The notes under the pieces were generated by a model. The model had not been told where the DNA came from, ran no database searches, and worked only from the letters and a program-made list of their open reading frames with translations. DNA of 64,000 bases from positions 1-64,000 of the forward strand of contig JACKBJ010000003.1 of NCBI GenBank assembly GCA_020634625.1, written 5' to 3'. The stretch is from Caldilineae bacterium. Lineage in GTDB: Bacteria; Chloroflexota; Anaerolineae; Epilineales; Epilineaceae. Both the position numbers and the translations under genes were made by a program. This document shows positions 45,825-54,623 of the stretch, in pieces. Each line of letters opens with the position of its first letter. The first letter of the stretch is position 1.

Positions 45825-45864
45825 GCCCGGCGCCGAGGGCCTGGCCGAGCCCTCGGCGCCGGGC
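45825..45864. terminator. Bidirectional terminator, 16-bp perfect stem
   Basis: 45825-45840 pairs with 45849-45864 around an 8-base loop, directly after the VanZ-like stop and 43 bases before the stop of the convergent lipoprotein gene. Confidence 0.8.
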
Positions 45865-45906
45865 GCACCGCCGGTCGCACCGCGCGAGCGGTGGGAGCCG
45901 CCCCGA

Positions 45907-47235
45907 TCAGTCGACGGGGAAGAGGCGCAGCGACGCGACGATCGGATCGTAGAAGGCGTCGATGGCGGGATCGTCGGCCGGGGAGAAGCGCAGCTCGTAG
46001 CGCTGGTCGGCGTGGACGAAGAGCAGCAGGCGATACAAGTCCTGCCCCGGCACGCCGTCGAGCAGAACGGCCGGGATCGGATCCTCGGAGCCGTTCAGCG
46101 TGAGGTTCGAGCGGCTGGGCTCGAAGCCGGCCATCTCGGCCAGGTAGGCATCGGCGGCCTGCTCGACGTCGAGGCCCATCGCCGGGCCGACCGAGATCGC
46201 GAGGCGGGGGGCGCTGACGTCGAGCAGCGAGTCCTTGGCGACGACGCGGCTGCCCGGGCTGGGGGTGAACACCGTGTGGCTGGCCGGCACGAGGGCGCAG
46301 AGGCCGAGCTCGGGGGCCAAGAGGAGGCGTTGGCCCTCGGAGGGGGTCGGGCAGGCCTCGGGGGCGGCGTCGGCGTCGGGCGCGCCGGCCGCGATGGGCT
46401 CGCCGCCGGCGCGCAGGCGGGTGTGCAGGGCCAGCGCCCAGGGCTCGATGGCCTCGGGCTCGGCGATCGGCGCGTCGCCGCGGCCGTCGATGGTGTTCGA
46501 GTCGGCCTGGTAGGCGGCGTGGTCGTAGAGCCAGACATCCAGCTGGGCCAGCTCCGCGTCGCTCAGCCAGTCGCCGAGGCTGTCGAGCAGGGCGCCGCTC
46601 TCGCAGTCGCGGCGCTCGGCGTAGGCATAGCCATAGGCCAGCACGGTGAGGTGGGCGCAGGCGCCGGAGGCGTCGGGCTCCGCCTCGGGGAACCAGCTCA
46701 TGGCGGTGGCGCCGCTGGCGCTGGCCCGGCCGCTGGCGAGCTCGGCGTGCCGAAGCCGTGCCCAGGCGAGGAGGGCCCGCTGCCAGGGCTCGCCGGTCGC
46801 CGGCCCCTGGCCCTCGAAGCGCAGGCCTTCGGTCGCGGTCTCGAGCTCGAAGCGGCTCAGGCGGGCCTGGAAGGCCTGCCACTCGGGGACGGCGGCGGCG
46901 CCCAGGTCGGTCGGCGTCGGCGGGGCGTCGCAGGCGGTCAGCTCGGCCCGGCCCGACGGGTCGAGCCGCAGGCCGGTGCAGCGCTCGGTGTCGGCGCCGC
47001 CCGGCTCCCTCGGGCCCCGGTACTCCAGGGCCAGCTCGTCGAGCTCCGAGCTCGCCGGCGCAGGCTCGTCGGCGGCCGGCGCGTCGGTCGCCAGGGTCGC
47101 GCTGGCCGGGACCTCCGCGGGGGCGGTCGCGAGGTCGGGTTCGGGCGGCGTCGTCCGACAGCCGCTCGACAGCAGGCCCAGGGCGATCAGGGAGACGAGC
47201 GGTCCGGTTCGGCGTGACAGGCGGGGGGGATGCAT
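45907..47235 (-). CDS. Lipoprotein of unknown function
   Basis: Starting at ATG 47235 the 442-residue product has a lipoprotein signal (lipobox LLSSGC) and an Ala/Pro/Glu-rich linker. A central region (about 90-260) has scattered Cys and Trp ('WSFPEAEPDASGACAHLTVL' class), and a C-terminal domain resembles a PsbP/DUF1795-like fold ('LGLCALVPASHTVFTPSPGS', 'DLYRLLLFVHADQRYELRFS', 'FYDPIVASLRLFPVD'). GGAGGA lies upstream, and a promoter is visible. The frame is open 60 codons further up but that part is not protein-like. Confidence 0.8.
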   Translation of the reverse strand: MHPPRLSRRTGPLVSLIALGLLSSGCRTTPPEPDLATAPAEVPASATLATDAPAADEPAPASSELDELALEYRGPREPGGADTERCTGLRLDPSGRAELTACDAPPTPTDLGAAAVPEWQAFQARLSRFELETATEGLRFEGQGPATGEPWQRALLAWARLRHAELASGRASASGATAMSWFPEAEPDASGACAHLTVLAYGYAYAERRDCESGALLDSLGDWLSDAELAQLDVWLYDHAAYQADSNTIDGRGDAPIAEPEAIEPWALALHTRLRAGGEPIAAGAPDADAAPEACPTPSEGQRLLLAPELGLCALVPASHTVFTPSPGSRVVAKDSLLDVSAPRLAISVGPAMGLDVEQAADAYLAEMAGFEPSRSNLTLNGSEDPIPAVLLDGVPGQDLYRLLLFVHADQRYELRFSPADDPAIDAFYDPIVASLRLFPVD

Positions 47236-47278
47236 GGTCGAGCGTTCCTCCGGAACGGTTGGGGGCGGGGATGGCGAG

Positions 47279-47307
47279 ATTCTAGGCCTGCCGAAAACGC
47301 CGTTCAA
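47279..47307 (-). promoter_or_regulatory. Promoter of the minus-strand lipoprotein gene
   Basis: On the minus strand TTGAAC (47307-47302), 17-base spacer, TAGAAT (47284-47279). Confidence 0.7.
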
Positions 47308-47342
47308 GCGATTCGACCGCCCACGACATGCCGCCACCGTCC

Positions 47343-47348
47343 TATAAT
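47343..47348 (+). promoter_or_regulatory. TATAAT of the divergent plus-strand gene
   Basis: A perfect -10 lies 65 bases before ATG 47414. No convincing -35 is seen at 16-18 bases. Confidence 0.5.
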
Positions 47349-47413
47349 GGAAAGCCTGAGTGGGGCTGCCCCGCCGAATGGCGCGTGCCGCGCCCCGAGA
47401 TCTGGAGATCCGC

Positions 47414-48073
47414 ATGCAGACACCCTACCGGCTGGCGGTCGCCTGCACGATCCTGATGGTCGGTGTCGTCCTGGGCGCCTTCGCCGGCTTCCCGGCGGAG
47501 GCCTTTCGCTGGGAGCGCTTCTCGGACGCCTACACGGACCAGATCGTGGTGACCCGGGCCGAGTACGACGCGAACGACGGCGAGCTCCGCGTGCGCGCCG
47601 ACTCGAGCAGCGCCACCTCGGTGCTGAGCGTCTACGACCGCGGCGGCGGCCCGATCGGCGTGCTGACGCGCCAGAGCGCGACGCGGCACGAGGGGCGCTT
47701 CGACCTGGCGAGCAACCCGCGGGTGATCCAGGTGCGAAGCAGCGAGGGCGGCCAGGCGACGGTCCTGGTCAGCGGCGACGACCCGCCGACGGTCACGCCC
47801 GAGAGCCTGCCCACCGCGACCTTCGTCGCCACCGCGCCACCGCCCAGCGCGACGCCCGAGGCCACCGCACCGCCGCCGACCGCCACGGCCGAGGCCACCG
47901 CAGCCTCGCCGACCGCAACCGCCGAGGTCACGGCGCCGCCGCCGAGCGCGACGCCCGAGGCCAGCCCGACCGACGGGCCACCGCCCTCGCCCAGTCCGAC
48001 CGCGCCGGTCGAGCCCCTGCCGCCGATCTATCTGCCCGGCCTCTTCGATCGCATGCCGCTCGGCCGGCGCTGA
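47414..48073 (+). CDS. Secreted protein with Thr/Pro stalk and C-terminal YLPGL motif
   Basis: The 219-residue protein (ATG 47414, GGAG 7 bases before) has a signal peptide or anchor (about 5-28). A beta-domain of about 100 residues follows ('DQIVVTRAEYDANDGELRVR', 'SSATSVLSVYDRGGGPIGVL'), then an Ala/Thr/Pro linker and the end 'PIYLPGLFDRMPLGRR'. The beta part resembles small exported domains of unknown function. Same tail type as other exoproteins here. Confidence 0.7.
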   Translation: MQTPYRLAVACTILMVGVVLGAFAGFPAEAFRWERFSDAYTDQIVVTRAEYDANDGELRVRADSSSATSVLSVYDRGGGPIGVLTRQSATRHEGRFDLASNPRVIQVRSSEGGQATVLVSGDDPPTVTPESLPTATFVATAPPPSATPEATAPPPTATAEATAASPTATAEVTAPPPSATPEASPTDGPPPSPSPTAPVEPLPPIYLPGLFDRMPLGRR

Positions 48074-48105
48074 GCGCGGGCGCGGGTGGCGGGATCGGTC
48101 GCCGG

Positions 48106-49728
48106 GTGACGGGCTGCGCGACGCCCGGGCGGCCCCCTCACCCGGCGGCGGCCTTGCTGGGGGCCCTGCGGGCCGACCGCCCGCGGCTGCGGGACGGGCT
48201 GGCCATCCTGCTGCCCTTCGGGCTCTACCTGCGCACGCTGGCGCCGACGATCTACAACCTGGACAGCGCCGAGCTGAGCACCGCCGCGGCCACCGGCGGC
48301 ATCCTGCGCGCGACCGGCTACCCGCTGTACCTGACCCTGGGCTGGCTCTGGACCCGCCTGCCGATCGGCGACGTGGGCTATCGGATGAACCTGCTGTCGG
48401 CCGTGTCGGGCGCCGCCACGATCCTGCTGGCCGATCGGATCCTGCGGCGGCTGCGGGTCGGGCCGCTGGCGAGCGCCGGCGCCCTGGGCCTGCTGGCCGT
48501 GGCGCCGGCCTTCTGGTCGATGTCGCTGGTGGCCGAGGTCTACACGCTGCAGACCCTGCTGATGGCCGGCCTGATCCTGGCCTTGCTGCGCTGGGCCGAG
48601 GCGCCGCTGGCGCCCGGCCGCGCGGCCGGGCTCGGCCTGCTGCTCGGCCTGGCGCTCTGCCACCACGCGGCCACCGCGCTGCTGCTGCCCGGACTCGGGG
48701 TCTTCGTAGCGGTCGCCGCGCCGGAAGCGCTGCGGCGGCCGCGGCTGTGGGCCGCCGGCGTCCTGGGACTCGCCATCGGGCTCACGCCGCTCGTGTACCT
48801 GCCGCTGCGCTACGCCGCGGCGCCGGCCTTCAACTATGCCGGCGCCTTCGACGCGGCGGGCCGCTTCCAGCCGGTGGATCTGAGCCGCCCGGCCGGGATC
48901 CTGTGGCTGATGAGCGGCCGCAGCTTCGCCGGCCAGATGTTCGGTTATGGCCCGACCGCCACGCTGACCGAGCTCTGGCGGCTGCTGGTCCAGCTCAACC
49001 GCGCCTTCCTGGGCGTCGGCCTCGGCCCCGGCCTCTTGGGCGCGGTGCTGCTCTATCGCAGGCATCGGCCGATCGGCCTGCTGCTCGGCCTCTTCTTTGC
49101 CGCCAACGGCCTCTTCTTCGCCGCCTATCGCGTGGTCGACAAGGCGACCATGTACCTGCCCGTGTACCTGGTCTGGGCGCTCTGGGCCGGCCTGGGCTAT
49201 CAGGCGCTGCTCGACTGGGTCGCCGGTCGCCGGGATCGGGGGGCGGAACCGGCCCCCGGCTTGGAGGCCGGGCAAGCCCGGGCCGCCGCGGTTCGAGGGC
49301 GTCCGGGATCCTCCTGGCCCCGAGCCGGCAACCTGCTGGGCGCGGGCCTGCTGGTGGCCGTGCTGGCCGGGCTGAGGCTGACCTGGCCCCTGGCCGACCG
49401 CTCGGGCGACGTCAGCGCTCGGCTGCGGGGCGAGCGGCTGCTGGCCGCGGCCGAGCCGAACGCGCTGGTGCTGGGCTGGTGGGACACCGTGCCGGTGCTG
49501 CAGTACCTGCAGCTGGTGGAGGGTCGCCGCCCCGACATCCTGGCCATCAACCGCTTCCTCATCCCGAGCGAGGCCCTGGATGCGCTGCTGCGGCGCGAGC
49601 TCGGCCGTCGGCCGATCTACGTCGACAGCGTGCCCGGCAGCCTGGCCGGGGCGGTCGCGGTCAGCCAGGCCGATCTGTTCCTGCGTCTGCGGCCGGCGCC
49701 GCCGCCCCGACAGGGGCGGTCCCGATGA
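48106..49728 (+). CDS. DUF2723 multi-pass membrane protein (glycosyltransferase-like)
   Basis: The 540-residue protein (GTG 48106) opens with 'TLAPTIYNLDSAELSTAAAT' and 'ILRATGYPLYLTLGWLW', the DUF2723 signature with an Asp-Ser-Glu/Gly-like catalytic-loop region comparable to GT-C enzymes, followed by about ten membrane helices. The C-terminal outer part ends 'ADLFLRLRPAPPPRQGRSR'. GT-C members use lipid-linked sugars outside the membrane. It overlaps the next gene by 4 bases, suggesting joint work on glycan or glycoprotein assembly. Confidence 0.85.
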   Translation: MTGCATPGRPPHPAAALLGALRADRPRLRDGLAILLPFGLYLRTLAPTIYNLDSAELSTAAATGGILRATGYPLYLTLGWLWTRLPIGDVGYRMNLLSAVSGAATILLADRILRRLRVGPLASAGALGLLAVAPAFWSMSLVAEVYTLQTLLMAGLILALLRWAEAPLAPGRAAGLGLLLGLALCHHAATALLLPGLGVFVAVAAPEALRRPRLWAAGVLGLAIGLTPLVYLPLRYAAAPAFNYAGAFDAAGRFQPVDLSRPAGILWLMSGRSFAGQMFGYGPTATLTELWRLLVQLNRAFLGVGLGPGLLGAVLLYRRHRPIGLLLGLFFAANGLFFAAYRVVDKATMYLPVYLVWALWAGLGYQALLDWVAGRRDRGAEPAPGLEAGQARAAAVRGRPGSSWPRAGNLLGAGLLVAVLAGLRLTWPLADRSGDVSARLRGERLLAAAEPNALVLGWWDTVPVLQYLQLVEGRRPDILAINRFLIPSEALDALLRRELGRRPIYVDSVPGSLAGAVAVSQADLFLRLRPAPPPRQGRSR

Positions 49729-50948
49729 CCCGACCGCCTTCCCCAGCCGCGGCCGCGCCGCCGCCGGTCCGGCGCCAGCGCCTGCGGGCGCTGCTGGCGC
49801 GGCGCGAGCTCGTCGCGCCGCTTCAGGCCTTCGCGATCTCGCGCATGGCGGTCCTGCTGGCGCTCTACGTCTCGGCCGCGCTGCTGGCCGAGCGGCCCGA
49901 CCTGCCGCCCTATCACCTGCGCGGCACGGATTCGATCCTGGTCGACGTGCTCGGCAGCCGCTGGGACAGCGGCTTCTACGTCAGCATCGCCGAGGAGGGC
50001 TATCGGATCGTCGGCCAGCCCTTCCCCTCGGTGCCCTTCTTCCCGCTGCTGCCCCTGGCCATGCGCGCGCTGGCGCCGCTGCTGGGCGACGTGGTGCTGG
50101 CCGGGATCCTGGTCAGCAACCTCTGCCTGCTCGGCGCCGGGCTCTTGATCTTCCGGCTGGTCGCCGACCGGGCCGGACCCGAGGTGGCCGAGCGAGCGGT
50201 CTGGTACCTGATGATCTTCCCGACCTCGTTCTTCGGCTCGGCGATCTACTCGGAGTCGCTCTTCCTCCTCGCGGCGGCGGGAAGCCTCTACCTGGCCCGG
50301 CGCGGGGCCTGGGAGAGCGCGGCGCTGCTGGGCTTTCTGGGCGCCCTCAGCCGCTTCGTCGGACTGCTCCTGGTGCCGATGCTGCTCCTGGAGTGGTGGG
50401 CGCAGCGCCGGGGCGGGGCGCAGCCGGGAGCCGGCCGGCCGCCGGCCTGGGGCCTGGTCGCGCCGCTGGCGGTGGCGGCGGGCAGCGGCAGCTACATGCT
50501 CTATCTGGGCTGGCGCTTCGGCGACCCGCTGGCCTTCCTGCATGCCTCGGCCGCCTGGGGTCGCCAGCCCAGCGCGCCCGGCCAGCTGTTGACCGGGCTC
50601 TTCGCCCGGCCCGACGGTGGCTGGTGGGCGGCCCTGCAGGCGGGCGGCGTGCCCCTGATCGCCCTGGTCGACCTGGGCAGCCTGCTGCTCTTCCTGGGGT
50701 TGGGCCTGCTCCTGCTGCGGCGGCGCCGCTGGCCCGAGGCCGGCCTGGTGCTGTCGGGCCTGCTGGTGGCGGCCGGCTCGGGCCTGCTGATGAGCCAGGC
50801 GCGCTACATGTGGGTGCTCTTCCCGGCCTTCCTGCCGCTGGCCGAGGCGGCGCGCCGGCCCTGGCTCGACCGCCTCGTCACCAGCCTGTCGCTGGTGCTG
50901 CTGACGCTCTACTGCGCGCTCTTCGCCCGGAACTACTGGGTCGGCTAG
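49725..50948 (+). CDS. PIG-V/GPI-mannosyltransferase-like membrane protein
   Basis: The 407-residue protein has the PIG-V-like pattern 'GSRWDSGFYVSIAEEGY' and 'PSVPFFPLLPLAMRALAPLL', 'WYLMIFPTSFFGSAIYSESL' and 'ALSRFVGLLLVPMLLLEW'. It has about eight to ten helices. Such GT-C enzymes transfer mannose from polyprenyl-phosphate-mannose. The Thr-rich exoproteins nearby are plausible acceptors (inference). Its stop codon is part of a 12-bp hairpin. Confidence 0.85.
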   Translation: MTRPPSPAAAAPPPVRRQRLRALLARRELVAPLQAFAISRMAVLLALYVSAALLAERPDLPPYHLRGTDSILVDVLGSRWDSGFYVSIAEEGYRIVGQPFPSVPFFPLLPLAMRALAPLLGDVVLAGILVSNLCLLGAGLLIFRLVADRAGPEVAERAVWYLMIFPTSFFGSAIYSESLFLLAAAGSLYLARRGAWESAALLGFLGALSRFVGLLLVPMLLLEWWAQRRGGAQPGAGRPPAWGLVAPLAVAAGSGSYMLYLGWRFGDPLAFLHASAAWGRQPSAPGQLLTGLFARPDGGWWAALQAGGVPLIALVDLGSLLLFLGLGLLLLRRRRWPEAGLVLSGLLVAAGSGLLMSQARYMWVLFPAFLPLAEAARRPWLDRLVTSLSLVLLTLYCALFARNYWVG

Positions 50949-50976
50949 CGCCGGCCGGCCGGCTGCCGGCCGGCGC
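50948..50976 (+). terminator. Terminator hairpin overlapping the mannosyltransferase stop
   Basis: A perfect 12-bp stem (50948-50959/50965-50976) with a 5-base loop begins on the last base of the TAG. Confidence 0.65.
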
Positions 50977-51152
50977 ATGGCCCCGCCGGCCCTCCTGCCC
51001 TATGATTGACGCGGCCGGGCCCGGCCGCCCGTCCCCCCGCCCCGTCCCGACTGGCGATAACCCCGCGGCCGGCCCCGACGTTGTAGCCACGGCGCGATTC
51101 CCCCGCGCCGGCCTTCGGCTTGACCCAATCGAATCGGATGCACGGAACCGGG

Positions 51153-54100
51153 ATGAGCAATCGCATGCACCTTGGCCCTAGTCACGCGCCCCGCCCCCGC
51201 CCCAACCCGGGGCGACAGCGGTCCTGCGCCCGCAGCACTGCCCTGCTGGCCCTCGGCGCCCTGCTGGTCCTGGCCCTCGGCCCGCACGGCGCCGGGCGGG
51301 CCCCGACCTCCGCGCTGGCTCAGGGTGCGCCGACCGACTGGCAACGGGTGGCGGTCTGGCAACCGGGCTTCAACGCCGACAGCCTGCTCGATCCGGTCGG
51401 CGTCGATGCCGGACCGGGCGCGCAGTTCTTCGTGGCCGACCGCGGGCACGACCGGATCGTGGTGATCGACGCCGCCGGCGACATCCTGCGCAGCTTCGGG
51501 GGGCGTGGCGACGGCCCGGGCCAGCTGCGCCAGCCGCGCGACCTGGCGGTGGACGCCGGGCGCGATCGGATCTACGTCGTCGACGCCGGCAACCGGCGCC
51601 TGGCGATCTTCCGCCTCGACGGCAGCTACGTCGACAGCTGGCGCTGGGCCGGGCCCGACTTCGGCTTCGTGCCGCATGCGGTGACCGTCTCGCCCCTGAC
51701 CGGTCAGGTCTACGTGCTCAGCCGCCTGCCCTGGGGCTTCATCGACCGCTTCGAGCCCGATGGCCGCTGGCTGGGCGGCTGGGGCGACATCGGCACCAGC
51801 CTGGGCAAGTTCCAGTTCCCGGAGGACCTGGCCATCCTGGCCGACGGGCGGGTGCTGGTGGCCGATACGATCAACGATCGGCTGCAGATCTTCGACGCCG
51901 CCGGCCAGGCGGCCGAGGCCCAGATCCCGCTGCCCGGCGTGGCCAGTGTCTCGGTCGAGGCCGGCAGCGGGCGCATCTTCGCGCTGCACCGCTCGAGCGC
52001 GCAGCAGCCGCGACCCGACCGGGTCAGCGTCCTGCGCGCCGATGGCAGCCTGGAGCTGCGCATCGACAGCACGGCGCCCGAGGCCTTCGAGCCGGGCAGC
52101 GGGATCGGGGTCGGCGGCGGTCGGCTGGCCCTCAGCACCGGCTTCGGCGCCGCCGGCGGCCAGCAGGGCCTGCGCCAGTACGACACCACGACCGGCGCCC
52201 CGCGCGTCAGCAGCCTGGCCAGCCCGCTCGACCATGCCGCCTTCCTGCGCCCGGTGGCGCTGGATGTCGCGCCGACCGGCGGCCAGGTGTACCTGGTCGA
52301 TGCCGCCGTCGACGCCACGCGGCGCTACGCGCCCGACGGCAGCTTCGCCGGCCTGATCGACTCGGGCGCCGCCGAGGAGATCGACGTCGCCGCCGATGGC
52401 GCGGTCTACCTGGCCAGCGCGCCGATCCTGGGCGACGTGCGCCTGCGCAAGCTGGACCCCGCCGGCAACCGCGTCTGGGACAAGACCTGCGACTGCCTCA
52501 GCGGTCTGGGCATCGCGGCCGGCGCCGATCGGGTGATGGTCAGCGACGCCTATCGGCGGCAGCTGCTGGGCTTCGACCAGACCCGGACCAACCCCCGGCC
52601 GGTCATCAGCTACACCGTCGCCGGCGCCGGCTACGCCTGGCTGGTCGATGCCGACCTGGGCCCGGACGGCCTGGTCTACGGTGCCGGCGGCGCCGAATCG
52701 AGCGCCGACGTCTACGTCTTCGACCCCATGGCGCCGCGCGGCAGCGGCCCGCGGCGCAGCTGGAGCTTGAGCGATCCGGAGCAGGCGGCCGAGCGCATCG
52801 CCGTCTCGCCCGAGGGCCGGGTCTACGTGCTGGGCTTCGACGGCCGGGTGGAGGTCTTCACCGCCGAAGGCAGTCCGATCGGGCGGATCGATCCGCAGCC
52901 GGTTCCCGGCTTCGGCTACCTCTTGCCGCGCGACATCGGCGCCGGCCCCGGCGACCGGCTGTACCTGCTGGACGGCGCCTCGGACAGCGTGCTGGTGCAC
53001 GCCCCCTACCAGGCCGCCGTCACGCCCTCGCCCACGCCCGCGCCCGATCCGCCCTGCACGGTCAGCGGCGGCAAGACCGCCGCCCCGGACATCGTGGCCC
53101 TGGGCGAGCCGGTGACGGTGCAGCTGACCCTGGACATCAGCTGTCGGCCGGGCACCGAGCCGCGCGCCGACATCGTGCTGATCCTGGACCGCTCCAACTC
53201 GATGGCCGGCAACCGGCCGGGCGAGAAGCTCTTCGAGGCCCGCGCGGCCGCCAAGCGCTTCGTGCAGGCGCTGGACCTGAGCCGGCATCGGGTGGCCATC
53301 CTCTCCTTCTCGGACGTGGTCTCGCTGGACCAGCCGCTCAGCGCCGACGAGGCCGTGCTGCTGGACAGCCTGGATCACATCCGCGCCGACGGCCGGACCG
53401 ACATCGCCGGCGCCCTCGAGCGGGCCCTGGCGCACCTGGGCGCGGCCGGTCGGCCCGAGGCCAAGCCGGTGGTGCTGCTGATGACCGACGGCAACCCCTC
53501 GCGCACCGGCCAGCCCTACGTCGATGCGGTGCGCCTGGGCGCGCGGGCCCGCGGCCGCGGCGCGCTGACCTATGCCATCGGCCTGGGCGACGACGTCGAC
53601 GCCGGTCTGCTGACCGCCATCGTCGGCCGCGCCGAGCGCTATTTCTTCGCGCCGACGCCGGAGGAGCTCGACCCGATCTACCGTCAGCTCTCGGGCGCGG
53701 TGGGCGAGGTGGTGGCCACCGACCTGATCCTGACCGACGTGATGGGGCCGGACGTGCGCTACCAGCCCGGCTCGGCCCAGCCGCCGGCGGCCATCCAGGC
53801 GGGCGACACGCTGACCTGGACCTCCGAGACCCTGCCGGCCGGCGGCTTGCGCTTCGTGCTGCGCGTGCTGCCGCAACGCACCGGTCGGCTGCCGACCAAC
53901 ACCCGCGCCCAGGCCGAGTACACGGCCGCCGGCCAGCGCTACCGCTTCGACTTCCCGGTGCCCCAGGTGCTGGTGATCGACGCGCCGACGCCGACCCCGC
54001 CGCCGACGGCCACGCCGCCCTCGCGGCCAGGCACGATCTACCTGCCGCTCCTGGCCCGGCAGCTCTGCCTGCCCAAGGACCGCGAGCGCGGCGTGGACGT

Positions 54101-54623
54101 GATGCTGGTCATCGACACCTCGTCCTCGATGCGCGGCGCCAAGCTCGACGCGGCGATCTCGGCGGCGCGCTGGTTCCTGGTGCTGGTCGACGGCCGGCGC
54201 GATCGGGTCGGGCTGGCCAGCTTCGACTCGGTCGGGCGGCGCGACTACCTGCTGACGCAGGACCTCAACGCGGTCAGCCGGCAGCTGGACGGCCTGGGCA
54301 GCGGGCAGGGGACGCGCATCGACCTGGGGCTGGAGGTGGCCCTGGAGGAGCTGCGCCTGCGCGGTCGTGACGGGACGCCCAAGATGATCGTGCTGCTTTC
54401 GGACGGGCAGCCGACCGGCGGCAGCGAGGAGTACACGCTCGAGCTGGCGCAGCTGGCCCGGCAGCGGGGGGTGACGGTCGTCGCGGTGGGCCTGGGGGGC
54501 GACGTGGACGGGGCCTTCCTGCAGCGGGTGGCGCGGACGCCGGCACAATACTACTTCGCACCGGATCAGGCGGATTTGCGGGGGGTCTACGAGAGCATCG
54601 CGGGGGCGCTGCCGTGTCGATGA
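51153..54623 (+). CDS. Secreted NHL-repeat protein with two VWA domains
   Basis: The product has about 1156 residues from ATG 51153 (in-frame alternatives: TTG 51120, ATG 51138, ATG 51165). A signal peptide (about 27-55) is followed by NHL propeller repeats ('FFVADRGHDRIVVIDAAGDI', 'IYVVDAGNRRLAIFRLDGSY', 'VLVADTINDRLQIFDAAGQA'). VWA domain 1 starts 'ADIVLILDRSNSMAG'. After a DUF11-like beta region and a Pro/Thr linker comes 'TIYLPLLARQLC', then VWA domain 2 ('VMLVIDTSSSM'). Both VWA domains keep DxSxS. Likely a large surface adhesion or matrix protein. The following gene has the same architecture and overlaps by 4 bases. Confidence 0.85.
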   Translation: MSNRMHLGPSHAPRPRPNPGRQRSCARSTALLALGALLVLALGPHGAGRAPTSALAQGAPTDWQRVAVWQPGFNADSLLDPVGVDAGPGAQFFVADRGHDRIVVIDAAGDILRSFGGRGDGPGQLRQPRDLAVDAGRDRIYVVDAGNRRLAIFRLDGSYVDSWRWAGPDFGFVPHAVTVSPLTGQVYVLSRLPWGFIDRFEPDGRWLGGWGDIGTSLGKFQFPEDLAILADGRVLVADTINDRLQIFDAAGQAAEAQIPLPGVASVSVEAGSGRIFALHRSSAQQPRPDRVSVLRADGSLELRIDSTAPEAFEPGSGIGVGGGRLALSTGFGAAGGQQGLRQYDTTTGAPRVSSLASPLDHAAFLRPVALDVAPTGGQVYLVDAAVDATRRYAPDGSFAGLIDSGAAEEIDVAADGAVYLASAPILGDVRLRKLDPAGNRVWDKTCDCLSGLGIAAGADRVMVSDAYRRQLLGFDQTRTNPRPVISYTVAGAGYAWLVDADLGPDGLVYGAGGAESSADVYVFDPMAPRGSGPRRSWSLSDPEQAAERIAVSPEGRVYVLGFDGRVEVFTAEGSPIGRIDPQPVPGFGYLLPRDIGAGPGDRLYLLDGASDSVLVHAPYQAAVTPSPTPAPDPPCTVSGGKTAAPDIVALGEPVTVQLTLDISCRPGTEPRADIVLILDRSNSMAGNRPGEKLFEARAAAKRFVQALDLSRHRVAILSFSDVVSLDQPLSADEAVLLDSLDHIRADGRTDIAGALERALAHLGAAGRPEAKPVVLLMTDGNPSRTGQPYVDAVRLGARARGRGALTYAIGLGDDVDAGLLTAIVGRAERYFFAPTPEELDPIYRQLSGAVGEVVATDLILTDVMGPDVRYQPGSAQPPAAIQAGDTLTWTSETLPAGGLRFVLRVLPQRTGRLPTNTRAQAEYTAAGQRYRFDFPVPQVLVIDAPTPTPPPTATPPSRPGTIYLPLLARQLCLPKDRERGVDVMLVIDTSSSMRGAKLDAAISAARWFLVLVDGRRDRVGLASFDSVGRRDYLLTQDLNAVSRQLDGLGSGQGTRIDLGLEVALEELRLRGRDGTPKMIVLLSDGQPTGGSEEYTLELAQLARQRGVTVVAVGLGGDVDGAFLQRVARTPAQYYFAPDQADLRGVYESIAGALPCR

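Noticed and set aside
51000..54548. 1182-codon minus-strand frame opposite the first NHL/VWA gene
   Set aside because: Shadow of a plus-strand gene with clear domains.
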